Part shown: piece by piece, positions 36,903 to 50,462 of the stretch
Position numbering within the stretch: position 1 is the stretch's first letter
How the letters are laid out: every line of letters begins with the position of its first letter
NCBI GenBank assembly: GCA_030770425.1
Contig: JASJFT010000011.1
Span: 186,001 to 250,000 of the forward strand
Reading direction: 5' to 3'
Source of the DNA: Darksidea phi
Lineage: Eukaryota; Ascomycota; Dothideomycetes; Pleosporales; Lentitheciaceae
DNA: 64,000 nucleotides
Translations under genes and position numbers: made by a program
Notes under the pieces: model-generated
Databases searched by the model: none
What the model saw: only the letters and a program-made list of their open reading frames with translations
What the model was told of the DNA's origin: nothing

Positions 36903-37859
36903 ATGCCCAAAGATCTCCTTGTCGTCTTCGGTTCCACAGGCAACCAAGGTGGCTCCGTTATTCGATATGTTCTCGCCGATCCAGAGCTGTCCGAGCGCTA
37001 TTCGATCCGCGCCATCACCCGCAATACCTCCAGCTCGGCTGCCCAAGCGCTAGCCTCCAAAGGCGTGGAAGTAGTTGCTGCTGATCTTGATGACCCGTCT
37101 TCCCTGACAGCAGCTCTGAAGGGTGCATCCTTCGTCTTCGCCGTAACAAATACCCAGTACCAGGGCAGTACCCTCGATATCGGCAATACCCGCGAGATCG
37201 AAACCCGACAAGCAAAAGCGTTGTGCGATGAAGCCATCAAGCAAGGCGTAAAGTACATTATATGGAGCTCAATGTCGCATCCGTTCAAGATTTCAGGCGG
37301 AAAGTTGACGCGCGTTGACCACTTCGATGTCAAGGCTGAGGTGGAGGAGTACATGAGAGGGTTGCCAATCAAGAGCGCCTTCTTCGCACCAGGAGCTTTC
37401 ATGCAGAACTACTTCACAAATCAAGTGCCTCGACCCTCCTCTACAAACGACGGGACTTATGTCCTCGCCAACTTGTGCAAGCCCGACACCCTATTTCCAC
37501 TCATCGATATTACCGAAACCGGTGCCTGGATTGCCCCCATTCTGGCGGACCCAGATGCGTACAATGGCAAATTCCTTGCCGCTGCGCAGAGTTTATATTC
37601 GTTAGAAGAGATTGTACAGACCATGAGTAAAGTCAGTGGAAAGACGGTCAAGTTTCAGCAGTTGCCCGATGAGATGTTCAAGCAGTTCCTACCGGAGGGG
37701 TTAAGACAGGAGTATTTTGAGATGTATTTGCTGATTCGGGATTATGGATACTATGGAGAGGGGATGAAGGACAGCGTGGAGTCGACTGGGAAGATGGTTA
37801 AGGGAAGGTTGACGACGCTTGAGGAGTTTCTGCGGAAGAATGACTTCAAGCTCGAGTAG
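36903..37859 (+). CDS. NmrA-like family protein, atypical short-chain dehydrogenase
   Basis: Single exon of 318 residues. The N-terminal dinucleotide motif LLVVFGSTGNQGGSVIRYVL matches the GxxGxxG pattern of NmrA/HSCARG proteins. A second family feature is VEVVAADLDDPSSLTAALKG, followed by ASFVFAVTN. QGVKYIIWSSMSHPFKISGG and the stretch HFDVKAEVEEYMR hold the conserved strand and Lys position, but the catalytic YxxxK of true reductases is absent. Such proteins usually sense NADP(H) redox state or act in nitrogen control, and some are reductases in secondary metabolism. The gene lies 400 bases upstream of gmd on the same strand. Confidence 0.88.
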   Translation: MPKDLLVVFGSTGNQGGSVIRYVLADPELSERYSIRAITRNTSSSAAQALASKGVEVVAADLDDPSSLTAALKGASFVFAVTNTQYQGSTLDIGNTREIETRQAKALCDEAIKQGVKYIIWSSMSHPFKISGGKLTRVDHFDVKAEVEEYMRGLPIKSAFFAPGAFMQNYFTNQVPRPSSTNDGTYVLANLCKPDTLFPLIDITETGAWIAPILADPDAYNGKFLAAAQSLYSLEEIVQTMSKVSGKTVKFQQLPDEMFKQFLPEGLRQEYFEMYLLIRDYGYYGEGMKDSVESTGKMVKGRLTTLEEFLRKNDFKLE

Positions 37860-38258
37860 GATGAATGAGATGAGCGAGGAATAACGACGAGACAAGAAAC
37901 CCACTACAGGAATATTAACGTTGTTTGGCTGATATTATTAGCAACTATCCACTGCTTTATTGTGTGTCCTTGATTCTACGCAAAATGCGCCTTCGTAAAG
38001 CTACTGTGTGATATACGTGGAGAATAAGGAGTGCTTAGGAGCATATATGTGCTTAAATTAAAGTATAAGTAAATCTAAGTTAATTTAGCAATATTTTTGA
38101 TAATAATATACTTATTACGTAAAAGTATAGAGCTAAGCGCTATGTAAGATTTTTGTTCACATCTCCGGAGTGCCCCGCACATTCATGTGACTCCGAACTA
38201 TTTTAAAGCTACAGCCTATCTGAGCGAAACCTCGTACCAATTAGTACACAAATGTGAA
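37860..38258. other. AT-rich spacer between NmrA-like gene and gmd
   Basis: Bases 38035-38140 are strongly AT-rich with many TA steps (for example TTAATTTAGCAATATTTTTG), compatible with a small RIP-eroded fragment. No gene. Confidence 0.5.
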
Positions 38259-39635
<1,377 letters not shown>

Positions 39636-39729
39636 GGCGGAATAGTATGACTAACGGATACTGCGATGGGGTGAACTGAACATGGCAGCATGGCTGGGTA
39701 GTCGCCTAATCCGATAAAAGGGCTCTACT

Positions 39730-41189
39730 TTACCCCACAACTATCGCCCGGATCTCGATACTAGCCCTCATTGGGGTGCCCTCTGGAACTGAGCGATCTT
39801 CGAATGCAGAGTGTGGACAGACTGGGTATTCATTAGCCAAGATATAGTATTTGCTTGGCGGACTTACACGAGGCTTCTTCATTGTTATTGTCATAGTGCT
39901 TGAATATAATCACATCACTGCTTGACATCCCTCTCTTATAGAACCATCGGTGGTTGTGGTTGTATTTGACTTCGTACCCCTCGTCGCAGTAATGCGGGAA
40001 AACGACATCGGCTGGTACTAGGTCCCGATCGTCCACTGTGCGATAATCACAAATAGCTAGGGGGTGGTCTTGAAGTGGCCCAGTCAACGGTCTCCAGATC
40101 CTTGCATAAGATTAACATTTCTAAAAACAAATTCTGTAGTTATGAGTCAACTCACCCAATGAAGCGATATCTGCCTCTCTCGATGGCTGTAGCAGCCTCA
40201 GGTAAGTGTAGCTTGAGCCTACTCTTACATGACTTAGAAGTTACATCTTAGGTAAGAAGAATTAGTGGATGCAAAAGAATCGCACCAAGATTGGAGGACT
40301 AACCACAGTGCGCTCGTCTGAAAGGTGCTATCCATGCCTCGGAAGGGGTTCGACTCTTATCTAAACTCCGAAACTGATTTGTTAGCTAATATGATCAAAT
40401 CCACTTCTAGAAAACGCTCACATTGTAAGTGTAGATGTGGACGAGGCTGCCGTTGAAAAATTCTTTTAGCCAAGCTTCCATCAGAGGAAGGTAGATCTCT
40501 CGAACGGCACGCACATCCCACTCGGTAATTGGAACAGGGACACTGCAAAACTTGAAACCTGACTCTGCTAAAGTAAAGTCGTCCTCGTGGCCATTTATAT
40601 CGTATACGTAGATTGAATCGTACGCTTGGCTCACGATGTTGGTTCGCCTGAGTCCGTCAAGAAAGGGTAGCCGGCTGTGGAACGGTTTTTCGGCTGCATA
40701 CAATTCCAGTGGTGCCAGATAGTTGAAGGATCTCGCCTTCACGGAAAGCAGCCCCCATTCTCTAATCTTATCATCTAGTAGTGAGGCCGCGTTTCGCTGT
40801 TTTTGACAACGATCCTGATCAGGCGGCAAGCAGACGTGGCCGACCGTTGTTGGGCTTGCTGCGTGTGCCCTTGGAGCTGTTTCGGGCATTGAGGATGCGG
40901 CTGGAAGCACAGCTGACGGGCATGCTCTCCCCATTTTGCGTGCATCCTCGGTCCACTTTTGCCACGGTCGATCGAATGGTTTCGAGGGATCAAAGCGCCA
41001 GCTGAGTGCAACGGGACACTCTACTTTGAGCCAGTCGTGTAGGGCACTCCCAGGGAGCGGCGGCCAATAGGTTCTCCATGGACGACGGGGCCGATCTTCG
41101 AGTTCATCTGATCCCACAGGGTCGGGCGTATCAGAGTCCAAGAAAAATACCTCAAGTTTTGGCTCCTGAGACGTAGATACCAAAGCCAT
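39730..41189 (-). CDS. CmcJ/AsaB-like oxygenase or methyltransferase-accessory family protein
   Basis: Five exons on the minus strand (41189-40422, 40373-40304, 40246-40156, 40100-39868, 39821-39730) give 417 residues in phase. The family core starts about residue 155: NYLAPLELYAAEKPFHSRLP, then RTNIVSQAYDSIYVYDINGH. It continues with RAHCDVT (metal-site His), RLKLHLPEAA, then GIWRPLTGPLQDHPLAICDY, FPHYCDEGYEVKYNHNH and a closing ASIEIRAIVVG. Relatives include the cephamycin CmcJ chain, AsaB and GA4-desaturase-like enzymes of fungal clusters. These are thought to be 2-oxoglutarate/Fe(II)-type enzymes. About 150 extra N-terminal residues, Pro/Trp rich (RPRRPWRTYWPPLPG), are unusual. The gene is tail-to-tail with gmd, 94 bases apart. 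Confidence 0.82.
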
Positions 41190-41687
41190 CTGTCTTGCGT
41201 ATCGTTCTTAGGAGATTGAGACTGTGCAGAGTATATGGCTTTGGGCGGAACCAATCGCCATGACCCTTAGGATTTGTGTACAGATGACCTCACGCGAATG
41301 TGATGGGTCGTCCAGAACTCTCAGCCGTATTACGTCGGATGGCATCTGATAGGCACATCCACACCGGTTGGGTTACATGCAGGACGCAATTCCCACCGCC
41401 AAGGAATGCCACCGTCACAGTTAGCCGTGTGGCCATTTCCGGTTCGTAAGAAAAGGCGCATGCATCCCTTTCGCAATATTGGCACGTAGCACAAGAAGCT
41501 CACAGCCCATTCAGAGGGAGATGAGCCTTTTGGCAAGGCTCCTGCACGCAAAGCCCAGTCGATCTTGTGCAGGCGGGGCGGACAACGGGATCAATATAAT
41601 ACTGCGCATGAGCGAAATAATTTTGGCTCCACGGATTCCTGTTTGCTTCTTTGCGCACGCGTTATCGGATTCTACCGTTTCTAGGGC
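41190..41687. other. divergent promoter region between CmcJ-like gene and NLR
   Basis: About 500 bases, no gene seen. Both flanking genes are transcribed away from it. Confidence 0.6.
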
Positions 41688-44600
41688 ATGGCAAGCCCAT
41701 CGCCCGTTTCTAGCCCAACCTTCCGCTTATCCATAAGTGAGACAGGGCCTCATGACGTATACACGATCGCCCATAGTCGGCTCAAAGAAAAAATCGGAAC
41801 GACGATTACCCAAGAAGAATTCGATCAATTTTGTGGTGCATGCTTATCGTGTTCCAGGAATGCAGCCCTGGACTCGCTCCAAGCTGCAGATGCGGGGCAT
41901 GCAAACAAGCACCCAACCTTCCGATCGTTTGTCAGAGTCCTTCACCGGTTTTTCGCACCGCTTGAGCGTTTCAAATCAGCGCTGGATACGTATGCACAAG
42001 CGTCAGACCCCGTTTGTCTAATCTGGGGAACGATCAAGGTCATCTTGACGGTCAGTGCTACCTTAAGTAGCTTCCGCACATCAACGTGCTCTGTCTGATG
42101 ACCCAAGCAGGTGATACAGGAACTGAAAGAAGTGCCGGAGCTCATAAAGGCGACATTTGAAGAGCTAATCGACTCGCTCCCAGTCTACGAGGAATACAGA
42201 TCTCTCATCGCCAATAAGACCGATTGCCCGTTGCGTCTTCCACTCGCTAGGATCTACGAAGAATACCTGCATTTTTGTATTCTTGTGACGCGGGAAGCAG
42301 AGAAGCCGTCTTACAGTGGGATCCAAAGAACTACCGCTATGTGAAATTGGCTAATGTGTTTCCAGAGATAACATACCGAGCAGCCATCTCAACGCGCGAG
42401 CGAACAGATTTAGAACAATGCATCAAGGTAATTGGTTTTCAGGCGAAGTCTGTCACCCGCATAGCGGTTAGCTTGACCTACGGTGGCGTCGAAGGTATGG
42501 TACAACGATCGTGCTTAAAGCGTTAAAGTCTTATATACCGCTAGGGCTTAAGAAAATGATGGAAATCGTCATCGAGAACGCCAAAGTACAACAAAATGGG
42601 AACGCACCGCTGCAAAAAGGTCCAAGTGCATCAAACATTCCCGGAATTCTTAGTGCAACTTTTGTGGGCAGAGAGCGGGAGCTCAACTGGCTCAGAGATA
42701 CCTTAAACTCTCCACAGACCGCCAATTCTAGGAACAGAGTTGGACTTTATGGCATGACAGGGATTGGAAAAACTCAGATTGTTAGTCATATATCTATCCA
42801 GCCAAAAAATTTGAGGGTCATTGGAAGGTAGGACTCGCGCTGATTGAGTTAGATGCTCCAATACGAACACAGGTTTCGGTACAAGTATGCAACTCGACTT
42901 TACGTAACGGCAGGGTCCTTAGTCAAATTTAGAGACTCCCTCGATCATCTATTGCATCTCTTAGACATCCCAGATGAGGGGAGCTCGAGTGTTTCGCAAA
43001 AAACTACTGCCTTGGGGGCTTGGCTAATGGCTCACGAGGATTGGCTCCTCTTGATCGACAATGTTGGTGGAGAAGAGCATGGTATGATACTGGACCTCCT
43101 TCCGCTGACGCCTAAAGGGCATGTCATACTTACATCTCAACGTCGTGGAGCGATGGAAAAGATCACTGGTCGGCTACAACAATTCTGCTTTGAAGTTTTG
43201 GAACCTTCGGTAGAAGATGCAACGGAGATGTTCTTTGAATCATGTGAATTTGAAAGAAGTATGGAAAGCGAAAACTTGGCGCAGCAAGTTGTGAAGAATG
43301 TCGGTTGTTTGCCGCACGCCGTGAAGCAAAGCGCCTCATATCTCAAAGAAAACGGCATGAGTCTCGAAGAATATATGATGCACTATCAGAAGGCTCCGAA
43401 TCGCGTAAGAGGTCCGATTCCAATATGTTTCCATTCATGATGACTAACGGCTTCCAGGTGCTAAGCTGGCAAGACAGCTATTCCTCTAAAAGAGTCGCTA
43501 TCTCAAAACACTTCGTCATGATCTTTCAACATCTGGAGGAGCAACACCCCGATGCAGCTGCATTACTCCGCCTCTTTTCGTTGTTTGAGCCTGAAGAAAT
43601 ACCAATATTCGATGGTTGGTATCGAGAAGAACTAGACCTGGGAATTCCCGTCGTGGTTACTTCCCCCAAAGTGTCGACCATTTTCGGTAGAATCGCTCGT
43701 ATATGCTGTTGTTTTTGTGAACAACCAGAAAGATCCGTGCCACAGCCCCTGCCACTTGCGAGTATTAACAGGGGCGATTCCGGAGTTGTCGATCTCGTAA
43801 AAGATACCGATCGACTATACGCGGCCATTGCGAAGCTCGTTGATCTTAGTCTCGTACGAAGAGTAGGCGAAAGACGCGTTCTGTGGATCCACGACCTTAC
43901 TCAATTTACCATCAAGCAGACAATTGCAGAAAATAGCCAGACATTGTGGCTACTCTCGGCTCTGAAGAGTCTCTATCATGCCTACCCCGAGAAGGACAAC
44001 ACGCTTAGGGAACGAATGATGGTCGATGTCTATCTTCCTCAAGCCATCAAACTAGTCAATCGAGCTCAAACATCTTCTATCCATAAATGGGAGTTCGTTC
44101 CTCTTATGGCGTTATGTGCACAGAGCATGTGCAATAGAGGCATGTATTACCAAGCAATTGAATGGTTTAACATTGTACTCCCGGAGTATCAGAAGCACCT
44201 CGGCGAGAAGCACCGGCGGACCGCGGCGATAACACATAACTTGGCTGTTACGCATCATCAAGCTAGTGACCACGACGTGGCCGAGGCTACTTATAAGACT
44301 GCATGGAATCTGCGGTCTGAGGTTTGCGGGGAGAACTCGTTGGAAACCTTAGAAACTATGAACAAGTTGGCAGCTTGCATAGAACGACAAGGTCGACTGA
44401 AAGAGGGGGAGGCCATATTCGCGAAAACATACGATGGTCTTAAGCAAAAACTTGGTCCTGCAGATTCCGCAACTGTTGCTGCAGCTCACAACCTGGCTCT
44501 TTGCTACAACAATCAAGGGCGGATTGCAGAGGCGGAAAGTCTTTACCGAGAAGCTTTGAAAATCTCAGAAAAGGCTTTTGGTGCCGCAGATCTTGGCACA

Positions 44601-45896
44601 CTCAAGACTCTGGGAAATCTTGCCGTAACTATCGATCAGTCTGGGCGTTTGTCTGATGCGGAAAAGTTGTATGACCGAGCTTTGGCGTCCTACACGAAGC
44701 TGCTTGGATACGACCACATGTTGACTTTGCGCATTCGCAGCAACATTTCAGGTCTCTATCGCCAACAGGGTCGCTTGGAAGTCGCCGAATCTACGATAAG
44801 GGACGCCCTTAACGCGTCTCTGACAATTTTCGGTCCGAACCACTTTCATAGCGCCATCGCTCTATACGATCTTGGGGAGGTACTCCAAACGAAGGGCTCT
44901 CTCCATGAAGCGGAACGATGTTTGATGCTCTCATTAAAAGGAATGGGCACCAATTCCGCGCAACACCCTTTGGCAATCAGAGTCATAGATGCTCTTGGTA
45001 TTCTCTACCGGGAGCTAGGGGATTTTCAAAAGTCAAACGAAAACACAGCATTGGCCTATGAGCGGAATAAGGCACTCCTCGGAGAACACGATCCGTTTAC
45101 CTTGGTCTCCGCTAACAGTCGCGCTGAGTACCTTCATAGCGATCGACGCTATCAGCAGGCCCTAGACATCTACAACGCTTGTCTGAAAGAGTTCAGAAAG
45201 CTTTTGCCTAACGGACACCCTCATATCCTGATGGTACTGAATAACCTGGGCCGAGTTGCGTGGCTTACGAAGTCCAGCGACCCTCTGATTCCTCTTCGAG
45301 AAGCGTACGACGGTTTTAAGACACTCGTTGGAGCCGACCATCCTTGTACTCTCACAGTTGCCATGAACATTGCGCGCTCGGAGTTCGCGATAGGTCGCGT
45401 AAACGTTGCTCAAAAATCTTTGACAGCCATTCATAATAGCTACAAAGCTGTCTTGGGCAATGTTCATCCACACGTTGGTGTGGTAGACTTCTATCTCGGA
45501 ATGCTTCTCGCATCTCGGAACCAAATCGCTGCGACAAAGGCCGCTCGTGGCCATTTTCAAGATGCAGTTGACTGTTTTGTGAAGGCGTTTGGCACACAGC
45601 ATCCCAACTACGTCGTGTCTGTTTGCATGCTCATCCGTGTCCTCCGACGACTCGAGGAGTTCAACGATGCCGATGCATATCAATCAATCATAGATACTCA
45701 GGTCGATCGCGCCGAAGCCCACAGATTCGTTGCCTCGGGCAAGTCTGATCTTACGTATCTTGAACTAACTGCCATCCAACCTTCCGTATTTAACTGGACT
45801 AGCACAATCTCATTGCCCTTTGGTGAACACGTTCAGCTTAGGTGGGGACGCAAAAATGTATGGAGGGAGCCGGAACCTGCAGCACTAGATAGCTGA
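41688..45896 (+). CDS. fungal NLR-type STAND protein: helical N-terminus, NB-ARC, TPR
   Basis: Exons 41688-42050, 42111-42284, 42317-42494, 42545-42780, 42853-43404 and 43458-45896 give about 1,314 residues. The N-terminal 230 residues are helical (for example DPVCLIWGTIKVILTVIQEL), recalling the DUF7708-type domain before fungal NACHT/NB-ARC modules. NB-ARC: P-loop VGLYGMTGIGKTQI (about 305-317), Walker B DWLLLIDNV, a GLPL-like VGCLPHAVKQSASYLKE, then a winged-helix region. About residues 720-1235 hold kinesin-light-chain-type TPRs (YNNQGRIAEAESLYREALKI and relatives). Such proteins act in non-self recognition and regulated cell death. The join at 42285-42316 would need a 32-base intron, so a small frameshifting insertion is a possible alternative there. 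Confidence 0.83.
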
Positions 45897-45910
45897 AGTT
45901 CTTCCATGAT

Positions 45911-46165
45911 TCGTTTGGATTTGTAGAGTGGGAGTCTCTTTTGTAAAGTCCGCACGAAACACAGTAGGAGTTTGTACACGGTAGAGGTACTATACCTATA
46001 ACTTATACACGATAATAGAACACAGTACTGTCGATTGTGAGGCATGTTCACGACTGAAGAGGCGATGTTCGAATATGGAAATGTTGAACACAGTGGGGTG
46101 ATACAATCACGAAACCAACATGACGTCACGCCGGGTAGTGGGCCAAGCCTCTGGGAAGGAAGATT
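45911..46165 (-). mobile_element. internally deleted copy of the dispersed repeat family
   Basis: The first 130 bases (TTTGGATTTGTAGAGTGGGAG onward) match the start of the copies at 22736 and 59298. The last 100 bases, including CATGACGTCACGCCGGGTAG, match the far end of the long copy (about 60325-60410). The middle kilobase is missing. A degraded 9-base direct repeat (TTCCATGAT / TTGCATGAT) may flank it. It sits 15 bases after the NLR stop codon, so it probably forms part of the NLR 3' end. Confidence 0.6.
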
Positions 46166-46376
46166 TTGCATGATATCATATCCCATCCTCTGAAAGCATG
46201 GAATGTGTTCGAAAAAAAATTGTCATTTTCTTTTCCCCATACGCCACTGGTGTACTTTCGCTTCATCGTAGTTATTTCAAATACGAATCTAGTTATGTAG
46301 GTTGCGCTTCCGGAAGCAACGATTCAAGATACAGGAATCATCAGCTATTGTCGCCTGTGCGGCAGACACAGGAGCG

Positions 46377-47781
46377 CTAGAGCCTGTCCGGCTCCATAGG
46401 CCACCGGCTTTCCATCTCTTTTCTACGAAATGGTGTGTCAAACATCTTTGTCCACAGCGCCTGTAGTGTAGAATGTGGTGCTCGGCCTGCTAGTTCCTGG
46501 TCTTCCAACCATAGTCGAAGCATATGGCGATGATTGCCATCTCCATCACGGAAAGAATCGCGGCCATGGAGGAGCCTACGGTTATTGAAGAACAGGAGAT
46601 CTCCTTGTTGGTATCTTATTCGAAGGAGGTGTTTCTTCGCGGCGAAATGCACGGCGTCGAGAGCATGGTTCTGTGCCTGGGTCACGTTAGGTATTCCGCC
46701 TGGTCGCATGCCTCGCGGTGACTGAATGATCGCTCCCCGACTGAACGCCATCTCTGGATTCCCCTCATTGAGAAACATGATAGGACGACGATAATACAGC
46801 CCATCGCCATCCAACCCTTTCCCATCTGGTGGTCTACCTGATTTCTTAGCGAGGTCTGACGATGCGCAATTCCCTTTCCTCACCGATCCATTGGCCAGTT
46901 GTCTTCAAACAAGCTGGTAAGTAACTCTGGAGCTGAACTAGCCATTTCATTGTATACTGCACCTACGGACGCAAATGTACCGCTGCCTCCAGAGTTTGCT
47001 AGACTGAGTGTATACATGGCCACTACGTCGCCATGGTCCGTATGCACTGGCTGAGGACGTTAGCAAGAGAAAGTGCGACGCAGCACGAGCGACTAACTAG
47101 ATCTACGTTGCAGTAGGGAGCAGCACACTTATTCAGGCCATTCACCGGATCGGTCGAAGCTAGGTCGGTGATATGAACTACACAATGATAAGTTTGTATG
47201 TGTGAGAACAAATGAGTGGGGGGGTTTCCACCTACTAAGGGCTTTTCCACCCGATTGCATCCCAAAACGTTCTGCCATGTGAGATGCTAGACCAGCGAAT
47301 ATGCAAATATTCTCCTTTCGACTGTAGCGAGTTGGATCCAGGCCTCGAAATAGAGTGAGGCCGTGACTAGCGTGTAAGGCTCGTCGTCTGCTTGCCAAAG
47401 TCTGTGCAAGGGAAGCTATTAAGAAGGTATCTGGTGAAATATCACCGATGCTTAGGCTCGACGCTGAGAGGCTGTCAATGATAATATGACAATGAAGAAG
47501 GAGCACGTACCGATGAATTGAGAGCACGCTCGATCGATATCCTGCAAATGCTCTGGTGATAGTGGGAAGATGTAATCCGACTCCTGTAGGTCTGTGCCTC
47601 TCCAGCACAGTGCGGATTCAACCCTTGTGGGTAAATGTTCGGGGAGTGTAACTGAAACTGAAGAGCGTGACACGACTTCTTCTCTGAGCCTCTCGAGAGC
47701 TGCGAATCGCCCCGGATCGGGATAATAGTGAGGCTGGAAGTCCATAAGTTGGGAAGAACTTGCATTTGTTCTCGGAGCCAT
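46377..47781 (-). CDS. TauD/TfdA-like Fe(II)/2-oxoglutarate dioxygenase
   Basis: Five exons on the minus strand (47781-47511, 47463-47236, 47177-47098, 47050-46884, 46833-46377) encode 400 residues in phase. The iron site is visible: His and Asp in PVHTDHGDVVAMY, and the distal His in FFNNRRLLHGRDSF. The 2-oxoglutarate-binding Arg fits HMLRLWLED. DISPDTFLIASLAQTLASRR, followed by LTLFRGLDPTRYS and IHITDLASTDP, are N-terminal hallmarks of the fungal clade. The last intron uses a GTAG acceptor chosen because it alone restores phase and gives NWPMDRPPDGKG. Members hydroxylate small acids or amines; the substrate is unknown. No transporter for taurine-like compounds adjoins it. Confidence 0.85.
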
Positions 47782-48167
47782 GGCTGCTGCTCTGCTGGCC
47801 CCGGCGCAGCTGTTTTAGTCGTGTCTCAAAACTCTCTGGAACGGAAAGCGTGTCGTACCGCCCCGCACCCGCACTACAAGCCATCTTAAGCCTCATTGAC
47901 GTCTCTCGGCCGACCTGTCGTATACCTTACACGCATTGCGTCCGGAGTGGTCATCTGCGGGATTGTGCACGCACGTCGGCCCAACGGCTAGGGTGAATGG
48001 CCACAGTAGGCGAGCAGCGGAACGCCCGTCAGCCAACCACCCGCATTTATTGCATACTACCCTGCGAAGTCCTCCCGTCGCTTTTCTTTGATATTCCTTC
48101 ACCCCTTAGCCTTCCAGCCTTCCACCTTATGCAGGTTGCCTACAGACGGTCGCATCGCCTTTCTTCG
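47782..48167. promoter_or_regulatory. divergent promoter region
   Basis: 386 bases lie between the TauD-like start and the membrane-protein start, transcribed in opposite directions. No clear TATA box or binding site is recognised. Confidence 0.4.
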
Positions 48168-50191
48168 ATGCCACGTTCTAATCCATCCGATGATGAGTTC
48201 AGCGATGAAGAACGCGACGATTTCCCCCTTACAGGCCCCATGCCTGGCGTTCGAAACACTCTCCGGTGGAGCTACCGAAAAATTACTTTCGCGCTTACAC
48301 TCACAGGTTTCCTAGCCATCATCGCCCTAGCGTCCTTCGTCGCTCCAGCTGCCGTCAAGTCCCCTGATGACCCTCTCCACCGTTCCTCCTGCCTCGACTA
48401 CCCTGAAGACTGTCGGACTACAGCACCCTTTGTCTTCGACACGGTGTTTTCATTACTCAAGCAGTGGCCCAACACCTACGCTCCGAACGGTCACTCTATC
48501 GTATTAGCATCTCTGCCACGTAATACCCAGCTCTATCATGCTAGACCTGATGGTCGGCTTCCCAAAATTCCGACATTCTTTGCCCTTGATGCGTAGGTAC
48601 CTGCACCTCGCTACTCCCGCATAAAATTTGCTCGTTTGGGTCGTTGACGATTGCAGTGAAATGTCCCTTGGTATATATGGAGGGTCAGGAACCCCTCAAA
48701 TGTACACCATGATGACTACGCGGAAATTGAACCTGATATACTTCGATGGACAGTCGGCGTCCTTGACGAGATTAGGTACTCTCGATGCCCAGATGGCTCT
48801 GCTGCAAAACCAAGTCCCGTATGACCCTGGGGAGAAGCTTGTGTTCGACGAAGGTCAGCGGGCAACTGATCTCTGTGCTCTAACTAAAGAATTGAAGATA
48901 GACGGAGTTGCGCGAATGAATGCTGGATTCGAAGTCATGTTATGTAATTACCTCGAGGCTGGCGTTGTGCGACTGTATTCCAGCAATGTGACCGTGCCGG
49001 GCAACAGGAAGAGAGAAGAAGACCAAACGCTTCCCAAAGACCCCAATCGCGTTCCGCCTTATGGATTTGGCAATGAGTTTGCTCCTCAGAACAGTTGGGA
49101 GTGGATCCGGAGCGGCACCTGGCATTATGGCGTCTCAGCTGCCGATGCTGGAAGCACCCTGGAAAGGAGACTTCAGCTTGACCTTTGCGGCTTCTTGTCC
49201 TACTATGACCCATTTCTTAGAAGTCTCAGTGGCCACCATCATGGAGGGGTCAGAGGTAAGGACAAATATCAGAACGGGTGGGGTCTACGTAGGGGGCACC
49301 GATTACTAGGAATATCGCAGAAGGATGTCGCCTTGGTGAAGAGGTGGTTGAAACGCATTACCAATCCGCAAAAGTTATCGAATAAACGTTGCTCGGGGAC
49401 GCAATGGCAGGCGCTGACAGAGACAATCACAAATCAACATCGGACTCGCGTACGAGAAATTTTCGCTACTATGAAGGCCTCGACGCCGACTATCGAAGCC
49501 ATCAAACCCACCGTCAAGAAGATTCATGAGCTCAGTCACGCTATCCTATATACCTACCTCCAGTACCCCACTGCTGCAAACATCTCCGCTACGGTCGCTA
49601 AGAACCTCACCATAGCGCGGTGCTCTTCCGTCTACACTGAACATATTGAATTGAACAGCCTCAATGAATTTGAGATCTTGATCAAAGAGTCAATCAGCAT
49701 AGTCATGAGCGAACTTTGTTCCTGGGAATGGGACTTGTTTGAATGGAGCGAGCTTCATACGACTAATATCTTTGGTTTAACAACTCATGACCATATTAAA
49801 GAGCAGATATTGGTGGAAGGCTTTGAGAAATTGGTGGAGAAGGCGACCACAGTGATGAATTGGCTTGGTTGGGATGACTGGCATGGTTGTGACAGAAAGT
49901 GCCAATACAATGTAAGCACAATCTCGCCTATCTTTAGCCGTATTAATGGAGCTGACTGTGGATGCGCAGGAACTTTGCTACATCCCTATGTGGCCAGTCG
50001 TTTATGCGCCAGGAAAACATCAGGGCGGCATCTACGCGGACGGGTCTTACACTGACGAAGAAATGTATGAATTCTGGCGACCAAAGTGTTTGAACCGAAC
50101 GCTCTTCGACAGAGGGGGTGGTCGAGGGCGCGAGCCATCACACCAAATTCCAGACGTGCCTGATGTTCCGCCAGTATTCGTGTTTCCTTGA
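48168..50191 (+). CDS. type II membrane protein of unknown function
   Basis: Three exons (48168-48592, 48657-49911, 49970-50191) encode 633 residues. A short acidic cytosolic tail (SDDEFSDEERDDFPL) precedes one membrane anchor (ITFALTLTGFLAIIALASFV). The rest is probably luminal or extracellular, with several N-glycosylation sites (SSNVTV, AANISATVAKNLTI, NRTLF) and Cys pairs (SSCLDYPEDC, GCDRKCQYNELC). Early on, GHSIVLASLPRNTQLYHAR and the stretch after EMSLGIYGGSGTP are typical of a widespread fungal family that I know only as hypothetical. An in-frame Met 13 codons upstream could also start it. No catalytic motif was recognised. Confidence 0.72.
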
Positions 50192-50462
50192 AGCAACATC
50201 ATTACATGTCATGATCCGGATCACAACAAGATACTGTTTATGAACCCAGATTCACAAAAACCGTCTCTCACGAAGCATAAAACTCTCAAAGTATTCTATA
50301 TCACGTTCTGTTCACCGCAAAAGAGAGTCGCAGGATTTGGAGGCCTTAGTATTTTTCACGGGTTTACTGCCAGTTAACCCTCATGTCAGAGTTTTGGTCT
50401 GGTCATAGCTTCCGAGTTTGAAAACAGGTGCAGAATCTAGGCAAGAGCTTAGCAAAGAAATC

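Noticed and set aside
40340..40360. GGTTCGACTC resembling a tRNA B box
   Set aside because: It lies inside an exon of the CmcJ-like gene and no cloverleaf can be drawn around it.
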